A stretch of 64,000 nt of DNA from Brachyhypopomus gauderio. Lineage: Eukaryota; Chordata; Actinopteri; Gymnotiformes; Hypopomidae. Position 1 is the first letter of the stretch. The number at the start of each line of letters is the position of its first letter. The position numbers were made by a program, and so were the translations under genes. Where the stretch lies: positions 343,001 through 407,000 of the forward strand of contig NW_027506875.1 of the NCBI RefSeq assembly GCF_052324685.1, given 5' to 3'. This document shows positions 37,701 to 50,123 of the stretch, in pieces. The notes beneath the pieces were generated by a model that saw only the letters and a list, made by a program, of their open reading frames with translations, was not told where the DNA came from and searched no databases.

Positions 37701-39425
37701 TGGCTATGCGCCACTCCTCGCGTTTCTTTCGCCAAAACTGGAATCAGCTCAGCACAGAGTTCAAAGAGGAAAGCTTATGGAAATCTGAAACGGCTTATAA
37801 GCCACTCATCATCATGGGCCAAAAAATCATAATGGTCACGGAAAACACGCTCTCTGTGAATTCGGCCATTTGTAACCCGCATTTCATGTGGTGGTAGTGC
37901 CAGTCATAACCACTGGTTGGCGAAGGGCTAACTTTTGCCTGGCATATGCGTGGCATCCTACAATCTCAACCAATTAGAATAGAAAGTAAAATTTTGTTCT
38001 ACACGCTCAGCACAATGCCGTTTTCTATAGGAGCTGCTTTAGCGAATCACAGCCAGTGTTGCCAACTTAGCAACTTTGTCACTATATTTAGCGACTTTTC
38101 AGACCCTCTAGCGACTTTTTGTAGTAAAAAGCGACTAGCGACAAATCTAGCGACTTTTTGTGGTGTTATTGGAGACTTTTGGAGACTTTAAACACACACG
38201 CTCTTCAGTTGCTTTTCTCTGGGGCGGGTGCTGCCGTGAGCCCCGCCCACAACAGTCAGTGCAGTCTCACACTCAGAGCAGACCCTCACCGCTCCACGTC
38301 CACACTGCCAATGAACTGCGCATGCCCAAAGCTGCTGCTGCCGGGGGATGTAAATTCACAGCTCACAATTCGACCCGACGCTCTCATGCGATCTCACGAG
38401 GAGCAATTTGAATTTCAAACATGTTTGATATTCTTGCGACGCTGCGATTTCTGATCGGGAGATGGTCGTGAGGTGTGAATCGATCCTCGTGTAAACTATA
38501 CGATGCATGACACGCGATTGAGTCGAAAATCGGCCCGATAGTCGCACGAGTGAAATATCGGCTGAAAATGGGCCAAAAATCGCACAGTGTATGCCCAGCT
38601 TTAGTCGTGAGCATATAACGGTGAGCAAACTGCTAGTTTAGTTTAGTAAACCGCTCCGTGTAGGCTAGTTAAGTAGCCTAGCATTTTACTGTGCATTCAT
38701 AAGCATTTTACTGTGCATTCATATGCATTTAGAGAGGTTAAAAATGAGATAATTTAGCGAATGTCTTAAATGACTGAAATTCTGTTTTGGGACAGTTTGA
38801 GTTTATCTTTTGCTAAGCGCAAATGTGGGATTGTGGAGTGAAATGTGTTCGATTTATTCTCAGCCGTTGCTGGCTAGACCTGGTCGAGACAGTCTAGCAG
38901 CGAGTCGAATTCGTCCTAGAGGTACATTTTCCTTTGTTCTTTTCATGAAGGAGTGTTTGTAAATGGACAGAATAATTAGTGAGATTAAGAACAGAACTTT
39001 ATTTCCATTCAAATATATAGTATACATATAAATACATTTTTATTGCATAACTTGTAAAGGGAAATAAGAGGGAGGAAAATTGTGTTAATATTTTGTTATC
39101 AGGGTTCGTATGGTCATGAAAAACCTGGAAAAGTTATGGAATTTAAAAATAGCAATTTCCAGGCCTGGATAAATTTTGTAAAAAATAAAAATACTCAAAT
39201 GTTTTGGAAAAGTCATGGAAATTTGCTTGACACAATAAATGTATGTTGTTCTGATAACCGGAAGAAAAAATAAATATATAATATAGCCGCAAGCGGCGAT
39301 AGGCGGGTTCACACACAAATAGCCTCAATAAGCAAAAGGAAGCCCAAAAGGTCCTTTAGACCTAAAAGTGAAAAGAAGCTGTTTGGGTTTGGCCAGTGTG
39401 TGCTCTACAGATAGTGTGTGATGAC

Positions 39426-39574
39426 CAGAGCCGGAGTGGCTAATCGGGAGATTCGGGAGGATTCTCGATGGGCCGGCTCATGTCAATCTCTAGTTTGGGC
39501 CGATTGGGAGGAAAAAATAATTTTGGGCCGGATTTGAAACTCCCGAGCTGAAAAAGTGTCCCACTCCGGCCCTG
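39426..39574. mobile_element. 149-bp hAT-type MITE (family C), copy 1
   Basis: Inverted ends cagagccggagtgg and ccactccggccctg, flanked by exact gtgatgac duplications (39418-39425 and 39575-39582). A second copy in the other orientation is at 44317-44471. Confidence 0.9.
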
Positions 39575-40361
39575 GTGATGACATCTGCATGTGTCAGAAA
39601 GGGAGACACAGAAATAGCACATCTGGCTAGGGCTGCATCTATGTGAACAATAGAACAGATTTAGCTACTCACCCATGCTCTCTCATACAACAAACACTCA
39701 CACAGAGCGCGACCTTCACTCTCACTGGGTTTATGCGAACTGTGTGCTCGTCGGCCCACAGTTACGCGTGGCCACCTGGTGCTCGACTCCCAGCCGAGGG
39801 CGAAACTCCCAATCACTCAGTTACCCTGCCTGGTAACCACCAATGGTGCCACCTGTATACCCCCTCGTGGAGTTCGGCCGCCAAACCTCTCGACTCTTGT
39901 CTTGCATTGTAATTTCAATGCATCACCTCTAAGTGTCGCTAATTGACGAAAACTGACATTAGAAACATGCGTATGCTTGAAGTGAAAGTGTCGTGGGTGT
40001 GCGCACTTTCTCACGTTCAAATCACATTTAGTACATCTGACCGTTTGCATGAAACATAGCGTACACAATGTTTTTGAACGTACACACCGTTCATACATGA
40101 GGCCCCAGGACAATTCTCCCAACATCCATGTTAACCTCCTGAGGAACTGGAAGGAAAGCCACGGTAAGGCAAGGTTCAAAGATTAGTTCAAAATACCGCA
40201 GCCAGAGTTCTGACTAGAACTAGAAAATTTGATCATATCAGACCAGTCCTATCAGCCCTGGATTGACTCCCAGTTAAATTCCTTATTGATTTTAAAATTC
40301 TTCTATTGACTTATAAAGCACTGCACGGGCTTGCTCCTGATTACCTCCAGGTACTTATTTC

Positions 40362-40679
40362 CAGGGGTGTAGGGGGGGGGGGGGGGTGGGGGGGTACGCG
40401 GGGGGACACTGTCCCCCCACTTATTTTAACAGGGGGGTTGCATCCCCCCAGTAGTGTAGTGAGAGTGGGTAGCGGCGGGACATCGTCCCCCCACTTATTT
40501 TAACTGGATGTTGCTCTTGCTGAGACTGTTACGTCAAAAGCTAGGTTTATACTTGATGCGTTAGTAATTGGCCAACTCTTGGCGATCGATCGCGCACCCC
40601 CCCTCTCAACAACTTACGATCGCCACACCAAATCAAATACGATCGATCCCCCACTTATTTTTTTAGGACTAAACCACTG
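40362..40679. mobile_element. 318-bp hAT-type MITE with poly-G
   Basis: Starts caggggtgtaggg and ends taaaccactg (imperfect inverted ends). Flanked by exact cttatttc duplications (40354-40361 and 40680-40687). It contains long G and C tracts and tccccccacttatttt repeats. Confidence 0.8.
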
Positions 40680-40790
40680 CTTATTTCCTATTATGAACCC
40701 CCACTTCCACTAAGATCACAGGGTGCTGGCCTCTTATTAGTTCCAACAATTAATAAGGTAACAGCAGTGGGAAGAGCCTTATCTTATAAG

Positions 40791-42561
40791 TAGGCCTGTG
40801 TTGAAAAAATCGATTTTCCGATTCAGAATCGAGTTGCATATGATGATCTGATAATCGATTCGTACGTCCAAAGATTGATTTTTTAGTGAACTTTTACTTT
40901 TTACATAAAACACGTTTACATAGAACATGTGTGACTCAAACAACGATGACACAGGACGCTGCGCGAACGCACATTAAATAGACAAACCACACAAACCCCA
41001 CGTGACGAGACGAGCCACAAGTGAGACGGATTATCACAAGACGAACCCGCACCCACAGAGATCTACAGACGCTAGGGGTGGGCGGATCGATATTTATATC
41101 GATAGTATCGATACAAAGGTGAGGATCAGTATCGGATCGATACCACGGCAAAAATATCGATTCTTTTGCTGCAGTTTAGAGGTCTGCGCGGGACTGCTTT
41201 TTAAATCCTGCTCCCGCTTGTTTTAATCCCGCTTCTGCCAAAAAATCGCTTGTTTTAATCCCGCTCCCGCCCGCACCTGCTTGTTTTAGTCCCGCTCCTG
41301 CCCGCACCGGCCAAAAAATCGCTTGTTTTAATCCCGCACCCGCCCGCCACATACACATTTCTGTCGCCCCTGCCCGCAATCCTAATATGAATTGAATTAA
41401 TTTAGTTGAATTAATTATTTAGTACTTGAAATTTTCTTATGTATTTATTAAAACAGCAATATAGCGATGGATCGCGCTGTCCCATTTCTTACCACAGTCC
41501 AAACACATGCCGTCAGCAAAGAGCCAAAGGTTACGAAAGAGAGCCAATTATAGTTTACACTTTATTTGCACTACTGAATTTATTTACAAATATCTGTGTG
41601 CAATTTTTTGTGTTTATATTGTTATATTTATATTTTTGTTAAATTGTTGCTTTTTTTATTTTGCACGAGAGACCTTTTTCTTAAACAAATGTGTGTTATT
41701 CTCTATATTCTTAAATATTTTATATTGTTCTAGGTAATAAAAAGCATTTTATTTGCCTAAAATCTTCATCCTGTGTTTAATCATAATCAACTAACTAAGG
41801 CAAAATTACAAACTATTCAATGATCATGAGTCACATTTCAAGTAAAAAGTATAGACACTTTTTACATTTCAAGTAAAAAGTATCCCCCCCCCCCCCCCCC
41901 AAACGGTTTGGAAGTATCGGTATCGGCGATACTGATCAGTATCGTATCGTACCAAAATTCCAAGTATCGCCCACCCCTAACAGACGCAGACAACGTTAAC
42001 ACACGCCCAAAAGGGAGGGGTCGGGGACCGTAACGTGACAGTTCTGTTCTTATATTCGCACTTTAAAGAAAAACACACGTTTACATTTTATACTTTCAGT
42101 TTATTAAATGTGAGCACTTTTAAAATAAAAATGCATTTGGTAGCAACAGCTTTTGGGTGAATTCTTAATTATTTCAATCATAATAATAATGCACTGGTTA
42201 GTGTCCCAGTAGGAGTCCACTGTTGCAGATATAACCACCTCAAAGATGTCCTCTGTTTATTGTCCTGGATTACCTTTCTTGAAGGTAGATTTATGATGAC
42301 CCTTTTCACCAGTCTTCCAGCCATCAGTAACTACCAACTACGAGTAACTATTTTCTGATTAATATCGATATAATACTAGTTTTAACATGTTGCTTCTGTA
42401 CATAGTCAGGAAACAGCTCAAATATATAAATACATTAAACCCCGAATTGGATCGAATCGGATCGAATCAATTAAATCGGATTAAATCGAAATAAATCGAT
42501 TATTAATCTTCAGAAACGGAATCGGATCGATTCTTGGAATTTGAATCGATACCCAGCCCTA
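40791..42561 (-). mobile_element. hAT-type element carrying the nested LTR (copy 2)
   Basis: Reverse-orientation copy of the element at 18964-21166: starts taggcctgtgttgaaaaaat and ends tacccagcccta. Flanked by exact cttataag duplications (40783-40790 and 42562-42569). The same family-A LTR is inside (about 40915-42045), starting at the same hAT site (agaac). Compared with copy 1 it has lost roughly 300 bp, including the LTR's 3' end, lacks the 1040-bp insert, and has a different insert at 41073-41979. Confidence 0.9.
41073..41979. mobile_element. 907-bp hAT-type element nested in the LTR
   Basis: Inverted ends taggggtgggc and gcccacccct(a), flanked by exact acagacgc duplications (41065-41072 and 41980-41987). 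Near the ends are many atcgata and gtatcg words. A poly-C tract lies at about 41885-41900. Internal short open frames are not credible proteins. Confidence 0.9.
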
Positions 42562-43248
42562 CTTATAAGGCCCCACAACTATGGAATAACCTTCCAGAAT
42601 GTGTCCGGGACTGTGACACAGTCTCAATCTTTAAGTCTAGGTTGAAAATTTAATTGTTTAGTTTAGCATTCGATAACTAATGTGCCCCCTTAGATAAAGG
42701 TACAGATCCAGGGGTTCACGAGCGAAGGGTTTTATGGTAGACCGCTGGTGCTGTCATCCTGTCACTGCTCGTTTGTTGACAGTGCAGTGGATGGATGCCT
42801 CAGAGTCTATGTTACATTCTGGTTCTGCCTTTTTCAGCTAGGCTGTAATAATTTAGTTTAATGCCGGATTTGCTGCCACAATCCAGAAATGTGTTTAATT
42901 TCATCTGTCCTGTATATGTCCTCATACAGAGCTAATCTTCCCTGTTTTATCTTCTCCACATGGCTGCCCGCCTACTCGAGGAACACTGAGATGAGGAGAG
43001 ACGAGCCTTTCCAGAGATCCATCCTGGGCCGGCCACCTCCTGCCTAACCAGATATGATGAAGGATCAACCCACTGCCCTGACTAACCAGTGTGGATGAAG
43101 GATCAACCCATTGCCCTGGACCCTATCTGGGTCAGGAGAAAATATCCCAACACCACCTTGAATTCTCCTCTGCTATGACTACCATTACCAACCATCAAGA
43201 CGTTTAGGACTGAACAAGAATTACATATAGAACTCATGTATATAAATT

Positions 43249-44117
43249 ATTGGTGGGCCGTTAATGGCGTTAACGGCGTTCGTTAATTTGATACGCTTAT
43301 CGGGTGATATAAAAATTATCGCCGTTAATCTATTCTTAAAGTTGGGTTGGGAACTGGGTCAAAATGGGTAAGCAAACTATGATGACTTTCAACTTGATAG
43401 TTTAGCTCGGCTGTATTCCTAACCAAATTGCACAGTAGGGGCGAGAACGAGTTTTCAAACCTGTGAATTACAAATCGTACGTGTGTTTACATGGATGCAG
43501 CCACGAAGTCGCCAGGTTTGTTTCATGGAAAATTCATTTTTAGGAACGTAAAGTGTTACGGAGCGGTCGTCGGAGCGGTCGTTTTCTGCATGGTCCTAGC
43601 GCTAGATTCGTTGCTATTTAAATATTTCTTTTTAACCGTTAAAACTGCAGAGGACCAAAACCGGCTTTTGAAAAAGTCCCCCCAAATTACATCCGTGAGG
43701 TTAAATGTACTAAATGTTGGCTTACATTTCAAATATCATGTTTAGCTGAATAAACATGTTATCAACCCCTTTTAATGTACAGTAGGCTTACAAATTGTTT
43801 AATGATCTAATACAAATGTTTAACTGAATAAACCGTTGAACACGAGTAGCCTACATTTTATTGAGCATGGTTTTTTTCTTCAAGTATCAAAGTAGAACAG
43901 CTTTCTCAAGCAGTCATTGATGCATTTTGGAAACAGGAGATGAGCCCCTGGTCTAATGCACCCTCTGTATTAAGAAACCCTATCTCAAAAACTGACTTTT
44001 AGTCATTACTTGGGTAGCACGCATATGAGCCATTTTAATATAGATTAATCTAGATTAATTTCAAGATTTCAGTAAGATTAATCTAGATTAAAAAAATTAA
44101 TCTATGCCCACACCTAA
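43249..44117. mobile_element. 869-bp hAT-type element
   Basis: Starts attggtgggccgttaatggc and ends tctatgcccacacctaa. Flanked by exact tataaatt duplications (43241-43248 and 44118-44125). The inner ends carry ttaatctagattaat words typical of this family. No transposase. Confidence 0.85.
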
Positions 44118-44316
44118 TATAAATTCACACCAAGATGAGATTTATTTATCCCCCCATCTTTTCTTTGTTTTTCTATCTCTTTACCTGTTACTACGGTGAC
44201 CGGCGTCGGCCAGAGGAGGATGGGTTCCCCCCCTGAGTCTTGGTTCCTCTCAAGGTTTCTTCCTCATGCAAAAAACTAGGGAGTTTTTCCTTGACACTGT
44301 CGCCCTTGGCTTGCTC

Positions 44317-44471
44317 CATGGCCGGAGTGGGCCACTTTTTCAGCCCAGGAGTTTCATGTGCAAATCCGGCCAAAAATTATTTTTTGATTCCAATCGGCCC
44401 AAACTAGAGACTGACATGAGCCGGCCCATCGGGAATCCTCCCGAATCTCCCGATTAGCCACTCCGGCTCTG
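44317..44471. mobile_element. 155-bp hAT-type MITE (family C), copy 2
   Basis: Starts catggccggagtggg and ends ccactccggctctg, flanked by exact gcttgctc duplications (44309-44316 and 44472-44479). It interrupts the 3' UTR of the LINE. Opposite in orientation to the copy at 39426. Confidence 0.9.
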
Positions 44472-44833
44472 GCTTGCTCACTGGGGGCTTGGACTCAGAC
44501 ACTTGTAAAGCTGCTTTGTGACAACAACTGTTGTAATAAGCACTATATAAATTAATTTTGATTGATTTTGATTGAAGGTAAGTTTATTAATACAGCACAT
44601 TTCATACACAATGGCAATTCAAAGTGCTTTACACAAGAAAAGAAGAAGATTATTATGAACAGCCTGTTTGTGGGTTTTTTTTAAAGGTGAATTGTAATTG
44701 TATTTTTAAACTATTAAGAGCCTGACCATCCAGTCCTGCCCCTCGATGACAACCCTACACAAAAGGTGAGTTATGACCATCTAAGAAATGCATTGGTATC
44801 GGGGTGTCCAACGTGCGGCCCATTTTCAAACTT

Positions 44834-47800
44834 TCACTGGCCCACTAACCCACTTAATCTGTTCTTAATCTCAGCACACCACTGGACCCCACGCTGATGT
44901 TTGTACATGTCTGCCACGTTACCTTTTACCAAGTCAAACCTCTCCATCCTGCTCGGCTCTCTTCTGTTACTTCTGTCCTGCTTCATCCACTTTTCCTTGG
45001 CAAAATGATCCACATATACTTCCTTCTCATTCATGAGATCTATGATGTAATTCACCTTGGAAACATTGCCACTAATTTCAATGTTTGGATTGAGCATAAG
45101 AAACAGAACTTTACGCAGTTCTGCGCAATATGCACCATACACCACTGCATTGCTATTTACATAGAATTCCTCCTCATCAAAGTGAACAACCATCTTTGTG
45201 CTGATTTCACATACTGTGTTTTTATCAAGACTGTGGTTACCTAATTCATTTATTAATGTGTCAATGTCGTCTTGATTGAGACTAAATTTATGTTGCATTT
45301 TATTTAAAAAATCCTTCAGTATTTCTTTATGAAATTTAAGGATGTCATTGTTGAAGACATGTTCGCCTCGTTTAGATCTTCTAAGTTCTTCTTTCAGTGG
45401 TTCTCTAAATGCAAAGTCTGGCTTGATAAGTCTGATGATTTCTTGAACTTTATCTGTGATCTTTCTCAGTGTTTCCACTTTGTCTTCTGGCTTTGTCTGT
45501 TTGCCTCTTTGTTGGCCTTTTTTGCCTTTCATTGCATTCTGAATATATTCTGCAATGTACCCCAGTCTGACCGCTGTTGGGAAAAGCATTAATACAATAA
45601 AAAAACATAAATAAAATAAAACAACTCTGCTTACATAACAATGAATAAGAATACAAACAGAACAGATAAACTGAGATGTCTGACACCTGTTATGTCCTGC
45701 AGTCCCGCTGATCCCGTCTGTCCTTCTGAGGCTGCAGATGTCTCTGTTTTCTGTAGACAGAAAGAAACTCAGGAACATTTACCAGCCTCCATGTTTCCAA
45801 TCAACTTGCTGTCATACTGATTCAAATCATGTTCTCACAGAACTAGGTCTACCAGCCCGGAAAACATCAAACTAATGGGAAGAACCCTGGAGACTATAGG
45901 GAACAGACAACTACACGAGGGTAAATACATGAGGGTTAATACATGAGGGTAAGTAAATACATGAGGGTAAGTACATGAGGGTAAGTACATGAGGGTAAGT
46001 AAATACATGAGCGTAAGTACATGAGGGTAAGTAAATACTTGAGGGTAAGTAAATACATGAGGGTAAGTACATGAGGGTAAGTAAATACATGAGGGTAAGT
46101 AAATACATGAGCGTAAGTACATGAGGGTAAGTAAATACATGAGGGTAAGTAAATACATGAGGGTAAATACATGAGGGTAAGTACATGAGGGTAAGTAAAT
46201 ACATGAGGGTAAGTACATGAGGGTAAGTAAATACATGAGGGTAAGTAAATACATGAGGGTAAATACATGAGGGTAAGTAAATACATGAGAGTAAGTAAAT
46301 ACATGAGGGTAAATACATGAGGGTAAGTAAATACATGAGGGTAAGTAAATACATGAGGGTAAGTAAATACATGAGGGTAAGTAAATGCATGAGGGTAAAT
46401 TCATGAGGGTTAATACATGAGGGTAAGTAAATACATGAGGGCAAATACATATGGGTAAGTACATGAGGTTAAGTACATGAGGGTAAGTAAATACATGAGG
46501 GTAAGTACATGAGGGTAAGTAAATACATGAGCGTAAGTACATGAGGGTAAGTAAATACATGAGGGTAAGTAAATACATGAGGGTAAATACATGAGGGTAA
46601 GTAAATACATGAGGGTAAGTACATGAGGGTAAGTAAATACATGAGGGTAAGTACATGAGGGTAAGTAAATACATGAGGGTAAGTAAATACATGAGGGTAA
46701 GTAAATACATGAGGGTAAATACATGAGGGTAAGTAAATACATGAGGGTAAATACATGAGGGTAAGTAAATACATGAGGGTAAGTACATGAGGGTAAGTAA
46801 ATACATGAGGGTAAGTAAATACATGAGGGTAAGTAAATGCATGAGGGTAAATTCATGAGGGTTAATACATGAGGGTAAGTAAATACATGAGGGCAAATAC
46901 ATATGGGTAAGTACATGAGGGTAAGTACATGAGGGTAAGTAAATACATGAGGGTAAGTAAATACATGAGGGTAAATACATGAGGGTAAGTAAATACATGA
47001 GAGTAAGTAAGTACATGAGGGTAAGTAAATACATGAGGGTAAATTCATGAGGGTTAATACATGAGGGTAAGTAAATACATGAGGGTAAATACATGAGGGC
47101 AAATACATATGGGTAAGTACATGAGGGTTAATACATGAGGGTAAGTAAATACATGAGGGTAAATACACAAGGGTTAATACATGAGGGTAAGTAAATACAT
47201 GAGGGTAAATACATGAGGGTAAGTAAATACATGAGGGTAAATACATGAGGGTAAGTAAATACATGAGGGTAAGTAAATACATGAGGGTAAGTAAATGCAT
47301 GAGGGTAAATTCATGAGGGTTAATACATGAGGGTAAGTAAATACATGAGGGTAAATTCATGAGGGTTAATACATGAGGGTAAGTAAATACATGAGGGTAA
47401 ATACATGAGGGCAAATACATATGGGTAAGTACATGAGGGTAAGTACATGAGGGTAAGTAAATACATGAGGGTAAGTAAGTACATGAGGGTAAGTACATGA
47501 GGGTTTTCCGAGCCTCTGAAAACCCTCACTGATCTTCCTGGTTTTGGTGCATTTGTGTATTTATTGCATTGTTGTTGTGTGTTCGGTTTCAGTCTTGTTG
47601 GTTCAGTTGTTCTGTTTATGTCTGTGTTCTACATTTGGTTATTTTCTGTCTAGCCCATGTTGTTATGCTGTGTGTGATTGATATTTAATTCTTAAATAAT
47701 GAATATGACACCCACCCTCATGGGCTCCTGCAGGGAATCTTGAGGTGGAGCACACAGACTGGTTTTAATGGCCTCCTCTTTCAGCTTCACCACTGACTGG

Positions 47801-50123
47801 TTCCCTTCATACACAGCCAAGACCAACTCCACTGCCTCCTTCACTGTCCCAATGACAGGCAGGTCCTCTATAAACCCCACCCACACTGATGGGCCGTCAG
47901 CTCGGAGTGGCGGGAGTCTGTGGATCAAGAAGAGTTCACAGCAAAATGGCGTACATGGTAAAAACCACCATGTTTAATCATGAGGCCCCTGAAGATCGCC
48001 ACAGAGAAAACAATGTTTCTGCTCATGTAGTCTAGTAACAAACAGGAGACAGGCTGGGAAAGTAAACAAATGTTTATTTCTAATCATGCACCCTGATTTA
48101 TGTGGATACTTTTACCTCACATCAACATTGCAGTGTTCTCCTGAATCTTGTACATTGTGGGGGTCTATTAACCAACTGTTACCATATAAACCTTCTCTCA
48201 TTATCCTTAAAGCAACATGTTGAGTGTCTTCTATAGGTGAATAATAAACCCTCAACATCTGTAACAATGTCATGAGTCACGAGGAGAGTTTGAACACAAC
48301 AGCAGTTTACTCACAAGGGGTTTGATGATTAGACACCAATGATGTCAGGGATGGCAATCACGCCTGTGACCGCCAGAGGGCGCCATCACCGGAATTCTGA
48401 CCTGCACACCTGACCCTGATCAGCTACTCACCACACCCTACATAAGGACTCTCCTCACAACTCACCAGTGTGAAGTATTGCCTCCCTGTGTTGCGTATCA
48501 AGCCGTGGTTCATTATACTCTGTCTGATATCCTGGTTACTGATACTTGCTCTGCCCTGTTTGATATTCTCCTGTTTGCCCTTTTGTACCTCTGCCTGCCG
48601 CTCTTGGACTGTTCTGGTTTTTGACTCCCTGCCTGTTTTTTGACTCTCCCTTTTTGCCTTGCCCTTTTGTGCTGCTGCCTGCCCTCCCTACGGGGTCTGC
48701 TTTTGCTTATATTTATATTAAAATCAACGTGTATTACACCTGCGTATGGATCCCTCTCTACCCTCGGGTTCACCACCGTTACAACCGTCAGACCTCACGC
48801 CAATGATCAGACCTCATGCCAACTGAGGACCACCCCAAGTTTATCAGCACCATGCTTATTATGCTGTTTGAAGAAACTGTAAAATGTAGCATGTGTCTAA
48901 TATTACAACTGTGTAAATGAATTAAGGCTACTCTAAATGTAACTATTTAAAATTTGTAGATTTTAATTTTGTTGAAATTTGACTTAATCCTGATTAATAT
49001 TAACCAACTTTGTTTTGTTCACTTTTATAATGGGTGTGCTACTGCACTGGCTGCTGCTTGATAGTACTTGATAATGTCCAGGGCTTGATGGTTGATTTGA
49101 GAAGGTCAACAGTACTGCACTCTCACACCTGCACTAAAAGTAGTGGTAGTCTCTGAAAGTGTGTTACTGCGGACATATGAAATCATTCATACAGATGAAA
49201 TCGACATATTTTATATATATTTTATGTATATGATTTTTACCCCATCGAAATTAAATCCTCTGCATTTACCCATTCGTGCAGTGAGAACAAACACACACAC
49301 ACACACACACACTTCCAGTAAATCAGATGCTCGTCGTTCCTAGTTAAATACCCAATGAGAATTTAGTAATCCCCTAACCCAATATTTATTTATATAACCC
49401 AATTATTTATTATTATAACCCAATAATTTTATTTTATTTATACAATGAATGTTTACGAATTCTTATAATTAGGAAAAATCTGAACGTATATTAGCAGGAA
49501 TTTTGAGACATTTTATATTCGTTTATGATGAAGTTTGTACGGATTATCTGAAGGATAGAGCAGACTGTCCCCCCGTCTTCTAACTCTAACCGGAAAGTCT
49601 AATTTCCGCTGAACGCTCTTAACTGCAGCTCGTGTTACAGCACTGCGCACAACAGACACGCCCGTGTTCCGATGGTTTCGGTTTCGGGATTGTTCCTACT
49701 GAACCAGAGCTTGACGATGACAACCAGAACCCAAACTTAAAAAATATCTACCCGAATACTCTCGCCGTTTTCGTTTAAGTCCCCTTCATCATACGAGCAA
49801 ATCTGACATCGTACAAGTGATAGTCTATAAACATTTGACACACAGACTAAAATCTCTTCTTTCTATCCATGTAGCTAGAGAACAATAAATGTGAATTATA
49901 CAATTGTATGTATTTTAATACTCTTTCACTGCCCGCCCAGCCAAACTTCAGGTGCGCTATTTATTCTGTATTGTTTCTGTTTCTTTCCACCACTCGCAAC
50001 GTAGAAAATAACGGAACCTATTGCACTCAATACCGATCAGACGGGTTAATGTACTTACGTTTCTTCATCGTGTGATGGTCCAAATGAAGAGGAATATTCT
50101 CTCTGGTCAGTTGTACAAGACAT
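44834..50123 (-). CDS. Unrecognised vertebrate protein, 4 exons, 356 aa
   Basis: Minus-strand coding exons: 50059-50123, 47716-47917, 45687-45750 and 44834-45573. Donors are GTAAGT, GTGGGT and GTGTCA; acceptors end CAG; phases 2, 0 and 1 all match, giving 1071 nt with one uninterrupted frame, which strongly supports a real gene. I do not recognise the family. Residues 1-30 are polar. Residues 33-58 (VWVGFIEDLPVIGTVKEAVE and onward) form a hydrophobic, possibly amphipathic helix. Residues about 90-110 are a small Ser/Gly-rich exon. A basic stretch (KGKKGQQRGK) follows residue 125. The last exon is a mainly helical globular region with KFHKEILKDF, STKMVVHFDEEE and a conserved-looking AYCAELRKVLFLM. 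There is no signal peptide, zinc motif or nucleotide-binding motif. A possible poly(A) signal lies at 44583-44588 (minus). The rapunzel-like fish family was considered, but similarity is too weak to claim. Confidence 0.75.
45905..47505. repeat. 1.6-kb minisatellite in intron 2 of the 356-aa gene
   Basis: The array consists of about 100 short units, mainly gggtaagtaaatacatga (18 bp) and gggtaagtacatga or gggtaaatacatga (14 bp), in irregular higher-order order. Long open frames on the minus strand (LPSCIYLPSCIYLPS-type) are artefacts of the repeat. The whole array lies between exons 2 and 3. Confidence 0.95.
48340..48835 (+). repeat. Unclassified LTR-like repeat in intron 1
   Basis: The sequence contains gtgaccgccagagggcgcc, a cctacataaggactctcctc box and a run of ctgcctg-type words, and ends near gttacaaccgtcagacctca. 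It resembles in layout the repeat at 1268-1640. No coding sequence. The rest of intron 1 (47918-50058) has a (CA)n run near 49290 and no other feature. Confidence 0.4.

Larger units (their letters stand above)
37278..40105. mobile_element. PIF-Harbinger-type element with a HARBI1-like fragment
   Basis: Ends are inverted: gggcctcatgtacgaacggt at the left and its counterpart ending acatgaggccc at the right, continuing inward with a shared gtgtacgctatgtt. The flanking bases are cag on both sides. The element contains a truncated HARBI1-like transposase and several later insertions, including a MITE at 39426-39574, a region of tagcgacttt repeats (about 38060-38160) and a ctggaaaagttatgg repeat near 39130. 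Confidence 0.7.
40180..44585 (+). pseudogene. LINE C-terminus and 3' UTR (family B), repeatedly interrupted
   Basis: Before the interruptions the plus strand reads QNTAARVLTRTRKFDHI then RPVLSALD, a stop where Trp is usual, and DFKILLLTYKALHGLAPDYL (to 40361). It resumes after insertions with a GLLLVP stretch, GRALSYK (to 40790) and APQLWNNLPECVRDCDTV (from 42570). This is the conserved end of fish L2/Rex-type LINE proteins. The 3' UTR continues to about 44585, ending ctatataaattaattttgat. Insertions sit at 40362-40679, 40791-42561, 43249-44117 and 44317-44471. The upstream RT is absent. Confidence 0.75.

Noticed and set aside
45835-47498. Long minus-strand frames of up to 419 codons (LPSCIYLPSC-type repeats)
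   Set aside because: They are produced entirely by the 14/18-bp minisatellite in an intron, occur in several frames at once and have no non-repeat domain.
45905-47505. CRISPR-like array
   Set aside because: Units are 14-18 bp with no unique spacers, and the genome is vertebrate.
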